This document shows, piece after piece, positions 1 through 4,955 of a stretch of 5,825 bases of DNA. A model generated the notes under the pieces. That model saw only the letters and a program-made list of their open reading frames with translations. It had not been told where the DNA came from and ran no database searches. The translations under genes and the position numbers were made by a program. Where the stretch lies: positions 1 through 5,825 of the forward strand of contig JALOMX010000153.1 of the NCBI GenBank assembly GCA_025455245.1, written 5' to 3'. Source of the stretch: Chitinophagaceae bacterium (GTDB lineage Bacteria; Bacteroidota; Bacteroidia; Chitinophagales; Chitinophagaceae). Every line of letters starts with the position of its first letter. The first letter of the stretch is position 1.

Positions 1-171
1 AAGGTTCCCATTTTTCAATGCTTGTTATTCAGGAAATTAAAATTGACTTGGGAATTACCTTCATTTTTTTTCGATGAGATTAAAATATCACAGGAATTAA
101 TTGAAGTATTTTCGTCATTTGCGTTTTTTACGATGAAGTGGGCAATTGCCCTTCGAAAATTCGGGCAACAA
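1..171. other. Gene-free left edge, AT-rich, downstream of blh
   Basis: I see no convincing gene here on either strand. A 61-codon open frame on the plus strand (22-207) runs into the 3' end of the oppositely oriented blh gene, resembles no family I know, and has low-complexity Phe/Lys composition. The reverse strand offers only peptides of about a dozen codons. The stretch does contain a 12-bp palindrome (140-151) overlapping a 6-bp stem-loop (146-168), and a loose inverted repeat at its left end (1-10 with 49-61). Confidence 0.6.
140..168 (-). terminator. Possible weak transcript-end hairpin after blh
   Basis: Immediately after the blh stop, reading the minus strand, TTGCCC (168-163) can pair with GGGCAA (151-146) around an 11-nt loop. 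The GGGCAA arm is also half of a perfect palindrome GGGCAATTGCCC (140-151), so two alternative hairpins are possible. There is no U-run directly after either stem, so this is not a classical intrinsic terminator. Its position is the main reason to consider it a 3'-end structure. Confidence 0.25.
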
Positions 172-1137
172 TTAATCAGGGGACATTTTCAGATTTTTTT
201 CCTCTAACCAGCCATACATTTTCTCCATAAAAAATGCATGAGGTACGGTAAGGCCCGAAATAAAAATCAAAAACAACATAAATGGGGTGATGTAGGTTTG
301 AAGCCAGTAACTGGAAAATAACAGCAGAAAAAGTCCGATAAAACTCAATAGAGAAAACGGAAGAAACCAACTGCTAAATTTTAAAACCGATAAGGGCTGA
401 CGGTTATTTTTTTTGATATAATGATACTCGGTCCAAATCACCCTCATGGAATGCCACAATCCAAAATAAAACCCAAAGGCAACATACATTGGCAAAAGCA
501 GAAACATGGTTATCAGGAGCATCAGAATACCAGCTTCAATGATCAGCGTTTTGGCATCGATAATTCTTTTTCTCAGCGTAAACATAAATGAGCCCAAAAG
601 CAAAACCGGTGAAGAAACTGCAATGAATTGTATTAACCGATAAAGGTTTCCTTGCCCGCTTAAGTCCCATTCAAAAACAGATTCTAAATTTTCAATCTGA
701 CTTTCCCAATGAATGATCCAAAGCCAGGAAAGGATGAATACTCCCCAAAAACTATACAGCAGGAATTTTAATACCGGATATTCCTGCATGTTAAGGTAAT
801 ATAGCTGAGACTGCCCAAAATGATAGGCTGCAATAAGAAGGAAAAACCAGAAGGTAAAAACAGGAACCAATAGCCACAGTAAAAACATGACCATCATAAG
901 CAGGACATAGGGAAAGAAAAAACCTTTTAACAATGAGATTTTTTTATATTTTTCAGACTTAGTTCCTGTTTTAAAAATAATATGGTCAATTGCCCCATGA
1001 GGGATACCGGTGGAAACCAGAAAAAAAACCAAAAGCGCTATGTTCCATTGTTCCGGGAAAGGGCCTGCAATTAAATAGAATCCTATAAAAACAATGGTTA
1101 AAACACCAAAAAGGATATTTTGACGCAATGCAATCAT
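172..1137 (-). CDS. blh: Brp/Blh-family beta-carotene 15,15'-dioxygenase (retinal synthesis)
   Basis: This 321-residue, very hydrophobic polytopic membrane protein should split beta-carotene into two molecules of all-trans retinal, the chromophore of the rhodopsin encoded just upstream. Family signatures are visible: PHGAIDH at residues 46-52, YHFGQ at 105-109, WHSMR at 228-232 and VPHAF at 298-302. In the family, His residues in these motifs are proposed ligands of the catalytic iron; here they are H47, H106 and H229. The family motif HSxRH is altered: the second His is Val233. About eight membrane segments can be read, and the last residues are a short charged tail. The start is an ATG with no Shine-Dalgarno sequence, preceded by a pyrimidine-rich stretch and, 14 nt upstream, a hairpin. 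It is the second gene of the rhodopsin unit, 71 bp downstream of the first. The family assignment is firm. Enzymatic activity is inferred from motifs and neighbour. Confidence 0.92.
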   Translation of the reverse strand: MIALRQNILFGVLTIVFIGFYLIAGPFPEQWNIALLVFFLVSTGIPHGAIDHIIFKTGTKSEKYKKISLLKGFFFPYVLLMMVMFLLWLLVPVFTFWFFLLIAAYHFGQSQLYYLNMQEYPVLKFLLYSFWGVFILSWLWIIHWESQIENLESVFEWDLSGQGNLYRLIQFIAVSSPVLLLGSFMFTLRKRIIDAKTLIIEAGILMLLITMFLLLPMYVAFGFYFGLWHSMRVIWTEYHYIKKNNRQPLSVLKFSSWFLPFSLLSFIGLFLLLFSSYWLQTYITPFMLFLIFISGLTVPHAFFMEKMYGWLEEKNLKMSPD

Positions 1138-1151
1138 AGGAAAGGAAATGG

Positions 1152-1193
1152 AACAAAGTCTGTCCCAGAAATATATTCAAGACAGACTTTGTT
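1152..1193 (-). repeat. Perfect 13-bp inverted repeat between rhodopsin and blh
   Basis: AACAAAGTCTGTC (1152-1164) is the exact reverse complement of GACAGACTTTGTT (1181-1193), with a 16-nt AT-rich loop between. In the transcript it would form a 13-bp stem starting 15 nt after the rhodopsin stop and ending 14 nt before the blh ATG. No U-tract follows it on the minus strand, which argues against a strong intrinsic terminator. A partial terminator, an mRNA-stabilising 3' structure for the rhodopsin message, or a protein-binding site are all possible. Confidence 0.8.
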
Positions 1194-1208
1194 GTGTGAA
1201 AAAAGTAT

Positions 1209-1976
1209 TTATGCCAAAGACGGAACGGGTTTACGATCGCTAACAGCAATTCCATAAACCACAAGACCAAAGCCGATCTTATTAATGGCATCTGCAATAT
1301 TGTAGAACAAATTCATATCTGTAGGTTGAAGTACACCGCTCAACCAACCTCCCGGCATTGCCATATATCCAATTGGATAAATAGCCCAACCAACGAGTAC
1401 AAACCATGCCAGGGCCTGAATTCCTTTTTTTACGGCAGGATTTTCCGATTTTGCTGCAAGTTGTTTTGCCTCGCCAAACCATGCAGAATATAGTATATAC
1501 ACGTAACCAACTGTAGAAATTACTCCCCACAGAACAGAATGCCCGGTACTGCCATCCGTAAACCCTTCACCGATGTAGCCCGCTACCAGCATAAGGAGAG
1601 ATGCAGCAATTAATTTCCACATAAATCCGGTTTTTGCACCTGCCGGTTTTAATAACAGGAAAAACTCAAGACACATCAGTGGAACGGTAAGGGTCCAGTC
1701 AATGTAACGCAAAGCCGTTGGAGTTTCCTGTGTAGCGGTATAATAGTCGCGCATATAATAATAATGCAGGGCCGCAATGCCTGTAATAAGTCCGGAAACT
1801 AACAGGGATGTCTTCCACTTTCCGTCAACCTGACTTCTTTCGAAGAAAAAGAAAATGGATGCAGCAAACATGGCCATGTACCCCGTAAAGAAGGTAAACG
1901 CTACCGGATCATCAACCGGGATTTTTACAATGTCAAGCAAAATTGGTTTCATTTGTTTAACTATTTTAGTGAGCAT
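1209..1976 (-). CDS. Proteorhodopsin, green-type light-driven proton pump
   Basis: This is a seven-helix retinal protein of 255 residues that pumps protons out of the cell in light, adding to the proton motive force. With the ATG at 1976 as residue 1, helix C carries RYIDWTLT with the proton-pump triad: D93 (Schiff-base counterion), T97 and E104 (proton donor). H71 in helix B matches the His that pairs with the counterion. The retinal lysine is K233 in DAINKIGFG, with D229 as second counterion. The spectral tuning position is M101, the residue typical of green-absorbing Bacteroidota pumps. G151 in helix E aligns with Phe152 of the GPR reference and with the Gly that opens the carotenoid-binding fenestration of xanthorhodopsin. 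Three starts are possible: TTG 1985, ATG 1976 and ATG 1952. I chose 1976. The 1952 start would give MKPILLDIV directly before helix A and is a real alternative. It is followed by blh, so opsin and chromophore synthesis are together. The C-terminal tail is short and polar. Confidence 0.95.
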   Translation of the reverse strand: MLTKIVKQMKPILLDIVKIPVDDPVAFTFFTGYMAMFAASIFFFFERSQVDGKWKTSLLVSGLITGIAALHYYYMRDYYTATQETPTALRYIDWTLTVPLMCLEFFLLLKPAGAKTGFMWKLIAASLLMLVAGYIGEGFTDGSTGHSVLWGVISTVGYVYILYSAWFGEAKQLAAKSENPAVKKGIQALAWFVLVGWAIYPIGYMAMPGGWLSGVLQPTDMNLFYNIADAINKIGFGLVVYGIAVSDRKPVPSLA

Positions 1977-2236
1977 ATTAAACAAATCTGACCTAAGCGG
2001 AGTTCGTAAAATATTAAAAAAAATTTTACTGTTTAATCGTTTCTACCGATTTATGAGATAGTTCAAACAAATTCCTTAAGTGTGAAAAAAACCTAAAAAC
2101 CTGTGTTTAACAAACCGGCCGGAATCTGCCTGAAGATTGCTCAGATTTTGTTTAACTTTTTTTCATTTGAATTTTTTCAATTTTTTTTGGCAGGAAAATA
2201 CCATTCCATTACCTTTGCGCTCCAATTCGAAAAAAT
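1977..2236. promoter_or_regulatory. Divergent regulatory region between rhodopsin and rpsT
   Basis: This AT-rich stretch of about 260 bp carries no gene and must hold the promoters for the rhodopsin (leftward) and rpsT (rightward). The rightward promoter is clear. For the leftward unit I find only a 7-of-8 match, CAGATTTG (1990 to 1983, minus strand), to the Bacteroidota -7 element. It would place the start of transcription close to the ATG at 1976 and would fit the 1952 start better. Three T-tracts (2157-2163, 2172-2177, 2181-2188), a CCGGCCGG palindrome (2115-2122) and repeated TTTGTTTAA motifs also occur. Confidence 0.55.
2186..2217 (+). promoter_or_regulatory. Bacteroidota-type promoter of rpsT
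   Basis: TACCTTTG at 2210-2217 is an exact match to the TAnnTTTG -7 element used by the Bacteroidota primary sigma factor. TTTG at 2186-2189, 20 bp upstream, fits the -33 element. Transcription should begin roughly at 2222-2226, giving a leader of only 10-15 nt before the rpsT ATG. Upstream T-tracts may act as an UP-like element, as expected for a highly expressed ribosomal gene. Confidence 0.8.
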
Positions 2237-2509
2237 ATGGCTAATCACAAGGCTACCAAAAAAGATGCAAGACAAGCTGAAAAGCGCCGTGAACGTAACC
2301 GTTACTATGGAAAGACTACAAGGAACGCTATCCGCGACCTGAAAGCTTCTCCTGATGCAGCAACAATGGAAGGCAATTATCCTGATGTTGTTAGTATGAT
2401 CGATAAATTAGCCAAGCGTGGTGTAATTCATAAGAATAAGGCCGCTAACCTGAAAAGCAAACTTGCTAAAAAGGTAAATGCCACAAAAGCTGCTGCAACT
2501 ACCGCATAG
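2237..2509 (+). CDS. rpsT: 30S ribosomal protein S20
   Basis: This 90-residue basic protein binds 16S rRNA and takes part in small-subunit assembly. The N-terminus [18 protein letters not shown] is the typical S20 opening, with its run of Lys/Arg residues. A central [15 protein letters not shown] segment and the C-terminal [19 protein letters not shown] stretch match the family's three-helix bundle, with the conserved HKNKA-K-KS-L block at about residues 54-65. Length is normal for the family (about 85-90). The ATG has a purely A-rich upstream context (AAAAAT) and no Shine-Dalgarno sequence, as is common in Bacteroidota. It is a single-gene transcription unit: its own promoter lies just upstream and a strong terminator lies just downstream. 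Confidence 0.97.
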   Translation: MANHKATKKDARQAEKRRERNRYYGKTTRNAIRDLKASPDAATMEGNYPDVVSMIDKLAKRGVIHKNKAANLKSKLAKKVNATKAAATTA

Positions 2510-2530
2510 ATTTTCATTAAATAGTTTTTT

Positions 2531-2556
2531 CCCGGTCAATGACCGGGTTTTTTTTT
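2531..2556 (+). terminator. Intrinsic terminator of rpsT
   Basis: CCCGGTCAATGACCGGG (2531-2547) folds into a stem of six to seven base pairs with a tight loop and is followed directly by nine T residues (2548-2556). It begins 21 nt after the rpsT stop. This is a textbook Rho-independent terminator separating rpsT from the cation transporter gene. Confidence 0.93.
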
Positions 2557-2591
2557 GTCATTTTTAAGCAATTGAAAAATAAATTCGGGCC

Positions 2592-2618
2592 TTGCTGTTT
2601 TATGTTTGTTGATCTTTG
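2592..2618 (+). promoter_or_regulatory. Probable promoter of the corA-Nudix unit
   Basis: GATCTTTG (2611-2618) matches seven of eight positions of the Bacteroidota -7 consensus TAnnTTTG. TTG at 2592-2594, 16 bp upstream, is an acceptable though slightly close -33 element. Transcription would start near 2623-2626, about 15 nt before the ATG at 2640. This arrangement is the same as at rpsT, and it argues against the upstream TTG codon at 2616 being the translation start. Confidence 0.5.
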
Positions 2619-2639
2619 CAATTTCCCCGAATAAATAAT

Positions 2640-3581
2640 ATGGTACAATATTTTAAAAATATTGAACGGCAAACGGTAGAAATCAGGCAACCTGAACAGG
2701 GGGCATGGATTAATATTATGCCTCCGCTTAAACAGGAGGAGTTTGAAGAATTATCCAACCAACTTGATATCCCAATCGACTTCTTGAGGGATTCTCTGGA
2801 TATTGACGAACGCAGCCGCTACGAACTCGATGATAACAATAAACTGATCGTAATTAAAACCCCTGCCGAAAACCATTCCTTTAATGAAAGCGATGCCTAC
2901 TACATTACCATTCCCATCTGCATTATCCTAACCCATCAGCAAATTGTAACGGTAAACAGTTTTGATAACGATGCCATCAAAAAGTTTTTTAACACGTTCC
3001 AAAACCGAAAGCCCGACAACCGGAAAATGATGGTACTGAAAATCCTGGAAAAGGTTGTTGTAAACTATATGGATTTTCTGAAGGAGATCAATAACCGGCG
3101 CAATATGCTGGAACAAAAGCTGTATCAGGGCAACAGCAATGAAGACCTTCTTGAACTGGTGCGTATACAAAAAAGCATGGTGTATTTTGTAACGGCCCTT
3201 CGCAGCAACGAGCTCTTGATGATAAAACTGGAGCGCACCAACATCCTGGGTCTTAATGAAGAGGAACGCGATTTTCTGAAAGACCTGATCGTTGATACGA
3301 GTCAGGCTTATGAAATGGCAAATATTTACACCAATATCCTCAGCAGTTCGCTCGATGCATATGCGAGCATTATCAGCAACAACCAAAACGTGGTCCTGAA
3401 AAGGCTTACCTATGTTACCATCGCTTTGCAAATCCCTATCCTTGCCGCAAGTATTTACGGCATGAATGTACCCCTGCCCTTTCAGGATTCGCATTATGCA
3501 TTTTGGGTACCCATCATTCTGAGTGCCATTACCGGCCTTTGGTTTGGTTGGTATTATGTAATCAGAAGAGCAATTAAATAG
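2640..3581 (+). CDS. corA: CorA-family magnesium/divalent cation transporter
   Basis: This is a 313-residue inner-membrane channel-type transporter for Mg2+, possibly also Co2+ or Ni2+, that works as a pentamer. A long cytoplasmic N-terminal region (about 1-245) begins MVQYFKNIE, has the family WINI segment near residue 23, and ends in a helical stalk rich in charged residues. Two C-terminal membrane helices follow (about 251-273 and 286-308). The signature YGMN sits at the end of the first helix (GMN at 274-276), and the basic tail RRAIK is at the C-terminus. The loop after GMN reads VPLPFQDSHYAF instead of the MPEL form of the enterobacterial CorA, a variation common in CorA relatives. A TTG 24 bp upstream would extend it by 8 residues, but that codon overlaps the likely -7 element, so the ATG is preferred. 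The family is secure; the ion is inferred. The Nudix gene starts 5 bp after its stop. Confidence 0.93.
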   Translation: MVQYFKNIERQTVEIRQPEQGAWINIMPPLKQEEFEELSNQLDIPIDFLRDSLDIDERSRYELDDNNKLIVIKTPAENHSFNESDAYYITIPICIILTHQQIVTVNSFDNDAIKKFFNTFQNRKPDNRKMMVLKILEKVVVNYMDFLKEINNRRNMLEQKLYQGNSNEDLLELVRIQKSMVYFVTALRSNELLMIKLERTNILGLNEEERDFLKDLIVDTSQAYEMANIYTNILSSSLDAYASIISNNQNVVLKRLTYVTIALQIPILAASIYGMNVPLPFQDSHYAFWVPIILSAITGLWFGWYYVIRRAIK

Positions 3582-3586
3582 TCAGT

Positions 3587-4051
3587 ATGTTTAATATTCG
3601 TGTTTATGGTATCCTTATCAGCGACCAAAACGAAATCCTGGTGGCGGATGAGTATATCAGGGGTGGATTGTACACCAAATTTCCCGGAGGAGGCCTTGAA
3701 TTTGGCGAAGGCACCCGCGACTGTCTCGTTCGGGAGTTTATGGAAGAAATGACCCTGAAAGTTGAAGTAAAAGAGCATATTTACACTACAGACTTTTTTC
3801 AGATGAGCGCTTTCAATCCAAGCCATCAGATAGTCTCGATTTACTACAGGGTTCAGGCATTGGAAGAAATAAAGGCACCGCTCAGGAACAAACCTTTTGA
3901 TTTTGATGAGCAACAAATGAACCAATACCACCAAACCGGCGAAACGGAAACTTTCCGTTTTATTCCACTTCAACATTTTTCCGAAGAAGATGTTACCCTA
4001 CCCATAGATAAAATTGTAGCCAATCTTGCTAAAGCACAGTATCTGATTTGA
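3587..4051 (+). CDS. Nudix hydrolase, substrate unknown
   Basis: This 154-residue soluble protein belongs to the Nudix superfamily, which hydrolyses nucleoside diphosphates linked to another group and needs Mg2+ or Mn2+. The Nudix box spans about residues 35-57: G35, E41, then REFMEE (49-54), with metal-binding glutamates E50, E53 and E54. The box differs from the consensus at its second glycine, which is Thr56 in EEMTL. The KFPGGGLEFGEG segment just before and within the box is typical. The C-terminal third (PFDFDEQQMNQYHQTGE onward) gives no recognised substrate signature, so ADP-ribose, NADH, (d)NTP or other substrates cannot be separated. It begins only 5 bp after the corA stop, so the two are probably one transcript. 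A shared need for divalent metal is suggestive but not evidence of shared function. Confidence 0.9.
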   Translation: MFNIRVYGILISDQNEILVADEYIRGGLYTKFPGGGLEFGEGTRDCLVREFMEEMTLKVEVKEHIYTTDFFQMSAFNPSHQIVSIYYRVQALEEIKAPLRNKPFDFDEQQMNQYHQTGETETFRFIPLQHFSEEDVTLPIDKIVANLAKAQYLI

Positions 4052-4129
4052 TCGGGAGTTTTGCGTGTTTTCAAAGCAAGGTAGTATGGCTTGAATATTG
4101 TTAGTAATTTCATGCACTGAACACATGCT
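4052..4129 (+). promoter_or_regulatory. Short gap before the cysteine genes, promoter not clear
   Basis: These 78 bp separate the Nudix gene from the serine acetyltransferase. No TAnnTTTG element stands out; the closest is TAATTTCA at 4105-4112, matching at six positions. I see no terminator hairpin with a T-run either. The cysteine genes could have a weak own promoter here or be read through from corA. Confidence 0.3.
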
Positions 4130-4945
4130 ATGGAAAAAACTTTTCTGACACAACTATATAACTATCAGCAGGAAATTGAACAGGTGCCGCCCAACACCGA
4201 AATTGCAGGATGGGCCAACAGTTTGATATGCCTTCTCTTTCCTGAAAAATCCGAATGCAGATACGGTTCTGTAGCCGAACTTGAACAGAGTTTTTTACAA
4301 CTTAAAGAACAGCTTACCTCATTACTTTATGCCACCAAGGCATGCTCCTGCTGTAATATCGAGGAAATATCAAGGGACTTTTTTGAAAGCCTTCCGGAAA
4401 TACACAGGTTGTTACAAACCGATGTGGATGCTATTTTGCAGGGCGACCCTGCTGCCCATTCGCACTTTGAAATTGTAAGGGCATATCCCGGATTTCTCGC
4501 CATTTGCTATTATCGTATTGCACATGCCTTGCTTAGGCTCAATGTTCCGCTGCTGCCGCGCATTCTTACCGAACACGCGCATAGCCTTACCGGAATTGAC
4601 ATTCATCCGGGTGCCGCAATCGGCGAACATTTTTTTATTGATCACGGTACCGGTATTGTTATAGGCGAAACCACACACATCGGCAATCACGTAAAACTGT
4701 ATCAGGGTGTTACCCTCGGCGCATTGAGTGTTGAAAAAAATATGGCCAGATTGAAAAGACACCCAACCGTCGAGGACCATGTGGTGATTTATTCAAATGC
4801 AACCATTTTAGGCGGAGAAACCGTTATCGGTCGCAACAGTATTATTGGAGGTAACGTTTGGCTTACCAAAAGTGTACCTGCCGGCACCAAGGTTTACCAT
4901 AAATCTGAAATACACGTAATTGAAAGCGAAATGCTTGAAAGCTAA
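4130..4945 (+). CDS. cysE: Serine O-acetyltransferase (CysE-type)
   Basis: This 271-residue cytoplasmic enzyme transfers the acetyl group of acetyl-CoA to L-serine, giving O-acetylserine, the first committed step of cysteine synthesis. An alpha-helical N-terminal domain (about 1-150) is followed by a left-handed beta-helix of hexapeptide repeats (about 153-250). Signature residues are present: IHPGAAIG (158-165), FIDHGTGIVIGET (169-181) with the catalytic D171-H172 pair, and KRHPTV with H211. These align with D157, H158 and H193 of the E. coli enzyme. D106 in GDPAAH aligns with the DPA segment near E. coli D92. Two oddities are a CSCC cluster at 72-75 and a C-terminus ending MLES, without the terminal Ile that lets CysE dock into CysK. 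The ATG has no Shine-Dalgarno sequence. The sulfhydrylase gene starts 10 bp downstream, so the pair forms a cysteine operon. Confidence 0.93.
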   Translation: MEKTFLTQLYNYQQEIEQVPPNTEIAGWANSLICLLFPEKSECRYGSVAELEQSFLQLKEQLTSLLYATKACSCCNIEEISRDFFESLPEIHRLLQTDVDAILQGDPAAHSHFEIVRAYPGFLAICYYRIAHALLRLNVPLLPRILTEHAHSLTGIDIHPGAAIGEHFFIDHGTGIVIGETTHIGNHVKLYQGVTLGALSVEKNMARLKRHPTVEDHVVIYSNATILGGETVIGRNSIIGGNVWLTKSVPAGTKVYHKSEIHVIESEMLES

Positions 4946-4955
4946 ATTGTTGAGA

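Noticed and set aside
22..207. 61-codon plus-strand open frame at the left edge
   Set aside because: Low-complexity Phe/Lys-rich peptide with no family resemblance, overlapping the 3' end of blh on the other strand and lacking a convincing promoter.
1152..1193. Reading the 13-bp inverted repeat as a classical intrinsic terminator or as terminal repeats of a small mobile element
   Set aside because: No U-run follows on the minus strand, and the 16-nt interior is too short to be an element; no target duplication was seen.
2115..2122. CCGGCCGG palindrome in the divergent region as an operator
   Set aside because: Only 8 bp, single copy, no supporting context; too weak to call.
2103..2342. 79-codon plus-strand open frame before and within rpsT
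   Set aside because: Runs through the rpsT promoter and continues out of frame into rpsT; not a gene.
2928..3494. 188-codon minus-strand open frame inside corA
   Set aside because: It lies entirely antisense to a well-recognised CorA gene, and its protein has no recognisable motifs.
3554..3976. 140-codon minus-strand open frame over the Nudix gene
   Set aside because: Antisense shadow of a gene with a clear Nudix box; no independent family signature.
4412..4780. 122-codon minus-strand open frame in the acetyltransferase gene
   Set aside because: Antisense shadow over the conserved hexapeptide-repeat region.
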